A stretch of DNA of 49,649 nucleotides from an uncultured Porphyromonadaceae bacterium (GTDB lineage: Bacteria > Bacteroidota > Bacteroidia > Bacteroidales > Muribaculaceae): positions 1 to 49,649 of the forward strand of contig URAU01000018.1 of assembly GCA_900545955.1 (NCBI GenBank). Reading direction: 5' to 3'. Position numbers and translations under genes: made by a program. Every line of letters begins with the position of its first letter. Positions within the stretch are counted from its first letter, which is position 1. Below the pieces are notes generated by a model. The model was given only the letters and a program-made list of their open reading frames with translations. It did not search any database and was not told the DNA's origin. Positions 16,313-24,023 of the stretch are shown piece by piece.

Positions 16313-19300
16313 TCAGAGACGTACTTTGGTTACTACGTTGCCGCAGCGGCGGATGTAGATGCCGTTGGCGGGATTGTCGACGCGGATGCCCTGGAGGTTG
16401 TAGTATTCCACGGGAGCCTGGCTCTGGGTGGCTTCAACTCCTTCGATACCGCTCAGGCGGACTACGTTGCGGCCGCCGGTGGCCTGGTAGGTGGCGTTAT
16501 GGACGATGTCGGCACCCTTGATGTCGTTGGTCTGATTGCTGTTGCTGCCGCCGTTGAACACGATGACGGTGGTTTCCTCAGGTACGACATATTTGTAGAG
16601 GTATTCGCCTACTTTCTCCATTTCCTGGCCCGGCCAGCCGTTTTTCTCGGGATAGAAGTAGATATAAACGGGGTTCCATTTCACGATGGAGTTGTCGAAA
16701 TAGATGGTCTTTCCGGCAGGACGCTCCACTTTGGTGAATGTTGCGGAACCGGTCTTGGTGATGTCGGAGGCATCGGTTGCGCTCCAGCTGATTACTACGC
16801 TTTCGCCGATGGCCTTGTCGGCTCCGATGGTTACGGTGGCGTCGTGGCTGAGGCTGATGTGGTCACCGCCGTCGATGCTGTACCAGGCCGATACGCAGTT
16901 CACGGGGCGGATTGTCACCTCGATGGCATCGTCGGAGAATTCGCCGCCGTTGGGGGAGAGCGATACGCGGGGTTCGGTGGTGACAACCTCGTTGACCTTC
17001 TCGGCGTTTGTAGCGCCGTCGTATTTATAGAATACGTCGGAGGTGATTCCCTTTATGTCGGGGGTCTTTTTGTCGCCATGGTTGAAGATGCAGTTGACCT
17101 CGCTGAGGGTATTGACGGTGAAGTAGTAGTAGGTTGTGCCGTTCACTTCCTTGGTTTCGGTGAGGCGTTTGCCGGGCCATGCGCCTGCAGGCTCGACGGC
17201 TTTGCCCTGTGCGTCGGTGCCCCATACGTAAAGGTTGGGAGCTTCGGCAGCCGAAACGTGGATGGTGATAGATGCGTTGGGGTCGACTTTGGTGTATGTG
17301 GCGGTACCGGAGTATTCCTGGCCGTCGTCGCCGGTGGCGCCCCAGCTTACGGTGATGCGGTCGCCATAGTTCATATCGGCGCCGATGGTGAATTCCTTGG
17401 AAAGCGTACCGTTGAGGTCAACGGTCTGTGAGTCGCCGACCTTATACCAGCCCGAAACGGCTACGTCGTTGAGCGCAGCGGTGACGGTAAGGGTTTCTGT
17501 AGTAAAGCTGCATCCTGCGGGCGACAGCTTTACGGCTGCCGTACCGATGGCGTCGTCGGCGGTGTAGTAGGTGGTTGTGCCGGGGTCGGTGAAGGATACG
17601 CTGCCTCCGTGGGCTACGGGAGAGGTGGAGTAGATGAACTTGCCGTCGTCGCCCACTTTACCTTTGGTCCAGTCTTTTACGATGACGCGGAGCTGACCTT
17701 TGCCCTGAGGAGCCTCGACGGTGATGGAGCCGTCGGCGGGAACGTTGTCCCAGGTCTGGCCGGTAACGAGGTCGGTGTAGTTGCCGGCGGGGAGATTGCG
17801 GAAGGAGGCGCCGCCGTTGATGGCTACAAGAGCGAAGCTCTCGTCCTTATAGGCGCGCTTGAAGGCCCAGCCGCCGTTGGCCGAACAGCCGTCGAAAGTG
17901 TACTGGCCTTTGCGGAGGGCGGGTACGGCAGCGCGTATCTGGTTGAGGCGGATGATATGCTGCGAGAGGTCGCCGTTGAGTGTCTCAGCCACATTGCCCG
18001 TGGCGGAGTATTTGCCGAAGTCGGCAGCCTCAACGTTGCCTTCGAGATAGTGGCCGAAATATGCGCGGCCGGAATTTTTCACGGGCATATCAGTACCTCC
18101 GGCGTCGACTTTCTGGCCTTTCTGGAATTCGACTTCGGAGCCATAGTAGATGCAGGGGATGCCGCGGAAAGTGAACATCAGCGAGAGGTTCTCGGCCCAC
18201 TGCTCAGTGCCTCCGTTGAAGCGGGTGCCGTCGTTGGGGCCGGGGCAGTAGTCGTGGGAGTCGACGTAGACTACGTTGTAGGAGGCGTCGTTATAGTAGC
18301 GGTCGCCATTATTTGCCACATTGACGGCTGCTGCCGCGTTGTTGAAGTTGTAGTGCATCGGGAAGTCGATGATGCTGAAACCGGAGTAGTCGGAGTAGTC
18401 GGGCTCGTGCCATGCACCGTTTTTCATGAACACGTTGTCGGATTCACGCTTTACGGAAGGCTCGGCGTCGCAGAGGGCCATATTGCCGTAGCGGCCGGAG
18501 TCGTCGCCCTCACGGATGAAGATGTTGTCCCAGAAGGTCTCGTCCCAGTTCCATTGGCTGACCAGATCCTGAGGAGATTTCCAGGTGTAGAAATAGCTCG
18601 AGAGGTTGGGCTGGTCGCGGTAGGTCACATCGCTGAATCTGGCGCAGCATTCGCCAAACATGAAGAAGGGAGCGCCGTTGAGGCGTTTCGACTTATACTG
18701 CTCGCCCAGAGCGAGAAACTGCGGAATAAAGGCCGTGTTGAAGGTAAGGCGCGAGATGTGGCCCGTGGTATCGATGCGGAAGCCGTCGACGCCCATGGCG
18801 ATGAATTTGCCGTACTGCTCCACCAGATATTTGCTGACGGCGGGGTTTTCGGTGTTGAGGTCCACGCAGTCGCCTGCAATCTGACCCCACCAGCGGTTGG
18901 GGTAATCCCAGTTCCATCCGGTGCCCACGTGGTGCCAGTAGTTGTGCGAGTCCTTGTTGGTTCCGTCTGTATTTTTCAGATAGGGGAATCGGGCGTTGTA
19001 CTGCTCTTTGCCGGGGAGATCGTTGTAGTTGGAGGGAAGCAGGTCGTAGTTAGGAATAATCGAGGCGGATACACTGGCCTGATTGCGGATGTCCTGCGAG
19101 CGGGAGAACAGCGGGGCGAAATGTTTTTCGCCGAAGTTGCCTGTATGGTTCAGTACGATGTCGAGCACCACCTTCATGCCTTTGGCGTGAGCGGCGTCGA
19201 TAAGGTCCTGGAATTTAACGTCCTGAGATGCGCCCCACTTGGTGCGGCTCTCGTAGCGGAGATCTACGGTCGAGAAATCCATGGCGTGGTAGCCGTGGAA

Positions 19301-19618
19301 GTCGGTGCCGGAGCAGTTCTGCACGATGGGGGTGATCCAGATGGCGGTGAAGCCGAGGGCCTTGATGTAGTCGAGTTTGTCGATCAGGCCTTTGAAGTCG
19401 CCGCGCCAGTCGGGGTCGTTGTTTTCAATCTGTACGTCCTGGTGGTCCCAGCCGCATACGTTGTTGGTCGGGTCACCGTCGTAGAAACGGGTGGTCATGG
19501 CAAAGTAGATGGTCTCGTCGCGGAAGTCCGTGCGCTCGCCCACAAATGTCTGGGCCATCGACGAGGCTGCCACACAAGCCATCAAGCCACCCATGAACAG
19601 CTTTTGTACCTTGTTCAT
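16313..19618 (-). CDS. Secreted GH13 alpha-amylase with starch-binding modules and T9SS-like tail
   Basis: 1101 residues. The signal peptide (FMGGLMACVAASSMAQ) lacks a lipobox, unlike SusG-type lipoproteins. The GH13 barrel shows all four conserved regions: DIVLNH (153-158), GFRID with nucleophile D283, GE with acid/base E323, and DSHD ending at D456. After the catalytic part (to about 640) come chitobiase/Fn3-like stretches (about 680-770 and 870-950) that each precede a CBM26-like starch-binding module (about 775-865 with LYVWGTDAQG, and 955-1040 with VYIYFYPEKNGWPGQE). The last 30 residues (YYNLQGIRVDNPANGIYI...) resemble short type IX sorting tails. It should cleave alpha-1,4 glucans outside the cell. 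Its promoter is at 19748-19780. It is not next to susCD-like genes. Confidence 0.92.
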   Translation of the reverse strand: MNKVQKLFMGGLMACVAASSMAQTFVGERTDFRDETIYFAMTTRFYDGDPTNNVCGWDHQDVQIENNDPDWRGDFKGLIDKLDYIKALGFTAIWITPIVQNCSGTDFHGYHAMDFSTVDLRYESRTKWGASQDVKFQDLIDAAHAKGMKVVLDIVLNHTGNFGEKHFAPLFSRSQDIRNQASVSASIIPNYDLLPSNYNDLPGKEQYNARFPYLKNTDGTNKDSHNYWHHVGTGWNWDYPNRWWGQIAGDCVDLNTENPAVSKYLVEQYGKFIAMGVDGFRIDTTGHISRLTFNTAFIPQFLALGEQYKSKRLNGAPFFMFGECCARFSDVTYRDQPNLSSYFYTWKSPQDLVSQWNWDETFWDNIFIREGDDSGRYGNMALCDAEPSVKRESDNVFMKNGAWHEPDYSDYSGFSIIDFPMHYNFNNAAAAVNVANNGDRYYNDASYNVVYVDSHDYCPGPNDGTRFNGGTEQWAENLSLMFTFRGIPCIYYGSEVEFQKGQKVDAGGTDMPVKNSGRAYFGHYLEGNVEAADFGKYSATGNVAETLNGDLSQHIIRLNQIRAAVPALRKGQYTFDGCSANGGWAFKRAYKDESFALVAINGGASFRNLPAGNYTDLVTGQTWDNVPADGSITVEAPQGKGQLRVIVKDWTKGKVGDDGKFIYSTSPVAHGGSVSFTDPGTTTYYTADDAIGTAAVKLSPAGCSFTTETLTVTAALNDVAVSGWYKVGDSQTVDLNGTLSKEFTIGADMNYGDRITVSWGATGDDGQEYSGTATYTKVDPNASITIHVSAAEAPNLYVWGTDAQGKAVEPAGAWPGKRLTETKEVNGTTYYYFTVNTLSEVNCIFNHGDKKTPDIKGITSDVFYKYDGATNAEKVNEVVTTEPRVSLSPNGGEFSDDAIEVTIRPVNCVSAWYSIDGGDHISLSHDATVTIGADKAIGESVVISWSATDASDITKTGSATFTKVERPAGKTIYFDNSIVKWNPVYIYFYPEKNGWPGQEMEKVGEYLYKYVVPEETTVIVFNGGSNSNQTNDIKGADIVHNATYQATGGRNVVRLSGIEGVEATQSQAPVEYYNLQGIRVDNPANGIYIRRCGNVVTKVRL

Positions 19619-19747
19619 TGTAAAGGAAGTGGTAATAGATGAATAAAGTAAGTTAAAGATAATCTCAGTTGATGGAGATGGCTGAAAAACAGCCTTCCAT
19701 TTGAACTCACAAATAGTTGGGACGACCTACTAAGGCCAATCCGGCGG

Positions 19748-19780
19748 CAAAATTACGATTTTTTTAGTGAAAATGGCAAA
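19748..19780 (-). promoter_or_regulatory. Promoter for the alpha-amylase gene
   Basis: Minus-strand TAATTTTG (19755-19748) with TTTG (19780-19777) 21 bases upstream. The leader would be about 120 bases. Confidence 0.7.
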
Positions 19781-19880
19781 TTCTGCTCATATGTTATAAA
19801 ACATATAAGCGGTGGAAATTCCGGATTAATCGGGATTAATCGAGATGAAGGCAGCATCAGCTCGATATATCTCGAATAAT

Positions 19881-19940
19881 CCCGATAAATCTTGATTAGG
19901 CCCGATTGGGCCCGATAAAGCTTGATAAGGCCCGATTGAG
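19881..19940. repeat. 30-base tandem duplication downstream of pdxA
   Basis: Two adjacent 30-base units, 19881-19910 and 19911-19940, both begin CCCGATAAA and differ at three positions. Shorter related pieces (GATTAATCG twice, 19824-19841) lie just beyond. The whole 327-base gap between the amylase gene and pdxA holds only the amylase promoter and these repeats. Confidence 0.85.
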
Positions 19941-19945
19941 CCGGG

Positions 19946-21100
19946 TCAGCGGTCTTTGGTGAGGTCGAGGACTACGTTGTCGCGGCCGCGCTCGTGGTAG
20001 AGTTTAGGCAGGGGAGAGGCTGTCATCTCCTCGTGAGTGCGCCTGGAGCGGAAAATGTCGATGGCGGCATAGAGGGCAGCCCGCATCGAGGCTTCGCTGG
20101 CTACGCCTTTGCCTGCGATGTCGTAGCCGGTGCCGTGGTCGGGAGAGGTACGCACGTAGGGGAGTCCGGCCGTGAAGTTCACGCCTGATTCCATGGCGAG
20201 AGTCTTGAAGGGGGCGAGGCCCTGGTCGTGATACATGGCCAGGACGCCGTCGAATTTCGTATACAGGCCGTTGCCGAAGAATCCATCGGCAGGATAGGGG
20301 CCAAAGGCATGGATTTTCAGCTGGTTGCGTGCACGCTCGATTGCCGGGGCGATAATTTCCTTCTCCTCGGCGCCGAGCAGGCCGCCGTCGCCTGCGTGGG
20401 GGTTGAGCGAAAGCACAGCTATGCGTGGCTTCACTATGGCGAAATCGGCGGTGAGCGACTGGTTGAATAGCTGCAGTTTAGCTACGATGGCATCTTCGGT
20501 GATAGCCTCTGCAATTTTTGCAAGCGGCAGGTGCGTGGTTACCAGGGCCACGCGGATGCGGTCGTTGAAAAGAATCATAAGCGGCTCGGCCCCGTCGCCG
20601 CATGCCGATGCGAGATATTCCGTATGGCCGGCAAAGCGGAAGGTGTCGCTCTGAATGTTGGCCTTGTTGATTGGTGCGGTGAGCAGTACGTCGATTGTGC
20701 CCTCCTTGAGGTCGGCGACGGCACGCTCAAGAGCGATAAATGCGGCTTCTCCGGCCTCAGGGGTCGACTCGCCGGGAGCGATGTGGGCCTCCTGTCCGAT
20801 TACGTTGACGATGTTGACGGCATCCGTCCTGGCCTGCGAGGCCTGCTGAATCTGGTTAAAGGGGATATTGAAGGCGAGTTCGAGACCTTTCCGGTAATAG
20901 GCGGCGATTTTCGCACTGCCGTAGACAACCGGGGTGCAGAGCTCGAGGATACGCGGGTCGTCGAGCATCTTGAGGATTACTTCGTAGCCTACACCATTGA
21001 AGTCTCCATGGGTGATTCCCACGCGGAGGCGTGGCGATGAGGGAGTTTCGGAGGTCTGGGAGCGGTCCTGGTCGGGCTCCTGGCGGTTATTTTCTTTCAT
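19946..21100 (-). CDS. pdxA: 4-hydroxythreonine-4-phosphate dehydrogenase
   Basis: 384 residues, slightly longer than E. coli PdxA because of a polar, glutamine-rich N-terminal 25 residues. Conserved segments include GITHGDFNGVGYEVI, TAPINKANI, GHTEYLA with a metal histidine, NPHAGDGGLLG, and MYHDQGLAPFKTLAMESGVNFTAGLPYVRTSPDHGT with the remaining metal and substrate histidines. It oxidises 4-phosphohydroxy-L-threonine with NAD(P)+ in the DXP-dependent vitamin B6 route, acting with PdxJ, which is not in this window. A TAACTTTG promoter box lies 27 bases upstream of its start, so it need not depend on the mscS transcript. Confidence 0.95.
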   Translation of the reverse strand: MKENNRQEPDQDRSQTSETPSSPRLRVGITHGDFNGVGYEVILKMLDDPRILELCTPVVYGSAKIAAYYRKGLELAFNIPFNQIQQASQARTDAVNIVNVIGQEAHIAPGESTPEAGEAAFIALERAVADLKEGTIDVLLTAPINKANIQSDTFRFAGHTEYLASACGDGAEPLMILFNDRIRVALVTTHLPLAKIAEAITEDAIVAKLQLFNQSLTADFAIVKPRIAVLSLNPHAGDGGLLGAEEKEIIAPAIERARNQLKIHAFGPYPADGFFGNGLYTKFDGVLAMYHDQGLAPFKTLAMESGVNFTAGLPYVRTSPDHGTGYDIAGKGVASEASMRAALYAAIDIFRSRRTHEEMTASPLPKLYHERGRDNVVLDLTKDR

Positions 21101-21126
21101 TTTTCAGTAGCATTGGTTTGTTTAGC

Positions 21127-21159
21127 CAAAGTTAAGAAAAAAATGAGAATAACCGGCAA
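21127..21159 (-). promoter_or_regulatory. Promoter for pdxA
   Basis: Minus-strand TAACTTTG (21134-21127) is an ideal -7 box. TTG (21159-21157) lies 22 bases upstream, slightly long. Confidence 0.65.
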
Positions 21160-21187
21160 TCCGGGCGCCGCGACGCATCGGGAGGGT

Positions 21188-22621
21188 TCATTGCTGCGGT
21201 GAGGTGGCTACGGCTTTGGGTGCCGTGGAGTCGGGCGCAGGAACGGGCTGACGCAGGGAGAAGGTGTTGCGGTCGGGATTGTTGAAGGTCAGCAGTCCGA
21301 ATTCGCTGGCTACGGCGGTGAGATGTTCGATTATCTCGGCCTTCAGAGCTTCGAACTGGCCCCAGTTGGTCATCGTGGAGTAGCAGTTTACGTTCAGGGC
21401 AATTCCGTAGCTTTCGGGAGGATCCATGGATATGAGCATATCCTGCGTCTGGGAGTTGACTTTCGGATGATGAATCAGATAGCTGCAGGCATAGGCGCGG
21501 AAAAGTCCGAGATTCGTGTCGATGGTTCCGTTGATTCCATGAGTGTTGCTGTACTCCTGAGTGTAGACTTCCTGACCCGGTGCGGCCGCCTTGCGGGCTG
21601 CCTCCTGGTGGGCGATAAACTTGTCGAGCAGAGGAAATTTCGCGCGCAGGGAAGCAATCTGCTCCTGAGTGGTGAGGACCACGCTCGAGCGGTCGATGAA
21701 AATATTGTGGTCTATCATCCGGAATCCGACCTCAAACATATTGCGCCAGTTCTGAAACGAGGTGCTGACCAGCGTATAGGGTGGAAGCATCACCATGGTA
21801 TTGTCGAAGTTCTGTACTTTCACTACCGTGAGCGTGACATCCATCACGATGCCGTTGGCATTGGTGGAGGGAACCGTAATCCAGTCGCCTACGCGGAGCA
21901 TATCGTTCTGCGATAGCTGTATGCCGGCTACAAAGCCGAGGATGGAATCCTTGAAAATCAGCATGAGGGCGGCTGCAAACGCGCCGAGGCCGGCCAGCAG
22001 CGACAGCGGGCTCTTGTCGATGAGCACTGAAACCGACAGAATCACGATGATGATCCACACAAGACCCCGACATACGTTGAGAATCCCCTTGAGCGGATGG
22101 TTTTCGGTGTTCTCGCGTTCGTCGAATCGAATCCATGCGTATTCGAGCACGGCGCATATGGCGATGGCGAACGTGACGAGGGTATACACCCCCACAATCC
22201 TGAGAATCCAGCCGAGCGTCTTGCCGTCGGACGAGAAGGCGAACGGGATAAGTGCGAGAAACACCAGTGGAGGGATGATGTGGGAACATTTTTTCAGCAC
22301 ACGCTGGGAGAGCAGCAGTTTCGAGGCCTGGGAATGCCGTAGTTTCACCATTTTGCGGGCGGCGAATACAATGACCGTCCGGACAATCATACCGATTAGG
22401 AGCGCCACCCCGAGCACGATTGCCGTATAGATGATTTCTTCTATGGTGTCGTTGTGGGTAAGGCCGAAAAAGTCGAGCATCCGGCGGATCATCCGCATTA
22501 TCCATAGGGCGAGGCTGTGGCTCGGCACGAGCGACGTGTGCACGGCTTCGGCCACAGCGCGTGCGCCGGCGCCCTCGGGGGGCGTCGCGGCGAGCAGTAA
22601 GCATGAAATAATCCCTGCCAT
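21188..22621 (-). CDS. Mechanosensitive ion channel, MscS family
   Basis: 477 residues as annotated, with about five predicted membrane helices in the first 215 residues. The pore-lining helix and following beta domain show the family pattern: SLLAGLGAFAAALMLIFKDSILGFVAGIQLSQNDMLRVGDWI, then NANGIVMDVTLTVVKVQNFDNTMVMLPPYTLVSTSFQNW. It should open under membrane tension to release solutes on osmotic downshift. The length resembles YbdG-type members more than MscS. The annotated ATG lies inside an 18-bp hairpin (22613-22660), so the real start may be further in, for example at the MRMIRRMLDFFGL methionine about 41 codons downstream. The coiled-coil gene is upstream and pdxA downstream on the same strand. 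Confidence 0.88.
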   Translation of the reverse strand: MAGIISCLLLAATPPEGAGARAVAEAVHTSLVPSHSLALWIMRMIRRMLDFFGLTHNDTIEEIIYTAIVLGVALLIGMIVRTVIVFAARKMVKLRHSQASKLLLSQRVLKKCSHIIPPLVFLALIPFAFSSDGKTLGWILRIVGVYTLVTFAIAICAVLEYAWIRFDERENTENHPLKGILNVCRGLVWIIIVILSVSVLIDKSPLSLLAGLGAFAAALMLIFKDSILGFVAGIQLSQNDMLRVGDWITVPSTNANGIVMDVTLTVVKVQNFDNTMVMLPPYTLVSTSFQNWRNMFEVGFRMIDHNIFIDRSSVVLTTQEQIASLRAKFPLLDKFIAHQEAARKAAAPGQEVYTQEYSNTHGINGTIDTNLGLFRAYACSYLIHHPKVNSQTQDMLISMDPPESYGIALNVNCYSTMTNWGQFEALKAEIIEHLTAVASEFGLLTFNNPDRNTFSLRQPVPAPDSTAPKAVATSPQQ

Positions 22622-22660
22622 GGTTGAAACGTTTTTTCTATAGTTTCAACGATGGCAGGG
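22613..22660 (-). promoter_or_regulatory. 18-bp hairpin over the annotated mscS start codon
   Basis: Arms 22660-22643 and 22630-22613 (minus) pair over 18 positions with a single mismatch around a 12-base A-rich loop. The annotated ATG (22621-22619) is in the second arm. It may terminate the secA/coiled-coil transcript (ATTATTTC follows) or block mscS translation. Confidence 0.75.
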
Positions 22661-22715
22661 TGAAAAAGTTCGGACGGATTATCAGTCGGGGTGGCCGCAC
22701 TCCGGCGATGGAATG

Positions 22716-23990
22716 CTATTTCTTGAGTGTGAAGCGGCGTGAGGCCAGGCGATAGTTGTCGCAGAAGAGCTCGACGGTATAGTCGCCGGGGGTAAGGGTG
22801 GTGTTTACGTCCCAGTAGACGGTGATTCCGCCGATTTCCTCGCCGGCGTATTCGATGCTCTTGCGTGCGGTGGCCGCGATGTTCGACCCTTCGAACTGGA
22901 AGGTTCCTCCGCCGGGGAGCACGTCGCCCTCGGGATTTACGATGCGTACCCAGATGGTCTTCTCTCCGACGGGGGTGGAGTTGTTCTGCGGGATGGTGAA
23001 CGTAACCATGAGCTGACGGGCTTTGGTGACGTTCTTCTCCGTACGCCCTTTTTTATTGAGGGCGGTAAGGTTAACCCCGGTCACGTTGAGCTTCTCGGCC
23101 AGAGTCATGCGCTCGTTGAGAACCTTATTGCTGGCAGTCACGGTCTGGATGTTCTGCGAGAGCTGCTGGTTCTGGGCCTTGACCTCCTGATTCTCGGTGC
23201 GGAGTTCCTGGTTTTCCTGATTGAGCTGGTTGATCTGCTCCACATACTGGCGAAGAATGCCTTTGAGGGTGCCGATTTCGTCCTGCAGTTTCTTTATCTG
23301 CGCGGCCGATTTGTTTTTCTCGTTCTTGAGTTCCTGAAGGAGTTTCTCCACCTGGGCGCGGGCGGCTGAATACTTCTGCACAATCGAGTCGTTGGCAAGC
23401 AGAGAGGTCTGATTCTCATACTGGGCGAACTCGTTGTTGAGGGCGTCGTATTCGTTGGCCAACTGCATCTGCTCGTTGGCGAGCTGAAGCTGTTCGATCT
23501 GTTGCTGCTGTTCGGCGGCCTGCTGAGTGTGTTTCACCGAAAGAAGCACTATGCCGACCACGGCGAGCGCCAGCAGGGCGCCTAGAGCCGAAATCCAGGT
23601 AATCAGTTTCTTGGATTTACCGGGGAGTGTGGTTGCTTCCACATATTCTTCGTCGGGGCGGCGGTGGGCATGGCGGGGCTGCGGCTGTTCGCCGCGCGGA
23701 GCGGCTTCCTCGCGGAGTATGTCGCGTTCGGTGCGCTGCATATCGCGCTCCTCGCGTTCGAGGTCGCGCTCGATGCGGGCGCGCAGGTCGGCGGCGTTAT
23801 GGCCCTGGGGACCAGAAGCTTCACTGCGGGCCGGGGCTTCAGGAGCCTCTTCGGGAGCGGCCCCGGGGTCGACGCCGGGAACGGCTGTGCGCTGGCGTGC
23901 CATGGCGGCGGCGCGGCGCAGGCGGTCGTTGAGGGTCTCTCCTCCGGGTAGCGGGGTGTTGTTTTCGTTATCCATATTTCTATGTTTCAA
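22716..23990 (-). CDS. Single-pass membrane protein with long coiled coil, unknown function
   Basis: 424 residues. An acidic/arginine-rich N-terminal region (1-125, with RIERDLEREERDMQRTERDILREE) is followed by one membrane helix (about 130-152, LITWISALGALLALAVVGIVLLSV) and a long heptad-rich coiled coil (about 155-300) very rich in Q, N and E. A compact C-terminal domain (about 315-424) contains VTFTIPQNNSTPVGEKTIWVRIVNPEG and GDYTVELFCDNYRLASRRFTLKK, which looks beta-sandwich-like. Topology suggests a cytosolic N-terminus and a periplasmic coiled coil. I cannot name a function. It follows secA by about 33 bases, or 48 if translation starts at the second methionine (MDNENN). A link to envelope export is inference from position. 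Confidence 0.8.
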   Translation of the reverse strand: MKHRNMDNENNTPLPGGETLNDRLRRAAAMARQRTAVPGVDPGAAPEEAPEAPARSEASGPQGHNAADLRARIERDLEREERDMQRTERDILREEAAPRGEQPQPRHAHRRPDEEYVEATTLPGKSKKLITWISALGALLALAVVGIVLLSVKHTQQAAEQQQQIEQLQLANEQMQLANEYDALNNEFAQYENQTSLLANDSIVQKYSAARAQVEKLLQELKNEKNKSAAQIKKLQDEIGTLKGILRQYVEQINQLNQENQELRTENQEVKAQNQQLSQNIQTVTASNKVLNERMTLAEKLNVTGVNLTALNKKGRTEKNVTKARQLMVTFTIPQNNSTPVGEKTIWVRIVNPEGDVLPGGGTFQFEGSNIAATARKSIEYAGEEIGGITVYWDVNTTLTPGDYTVELFCDNYRLASRRFTLKK

Positions 23991-24023
23991 ACGTTTTTAA
24001 AAATATAGACTGTAGGTTGCAGT

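Noticed and set aside
17609..19642. 677-codon open frame on plus, antisense to the amylase
   Set aside because: It is a mirror of the GC-rich codon pattern of the amylase gene; it shows no domain, and the amylase has complete GH13 motifs.
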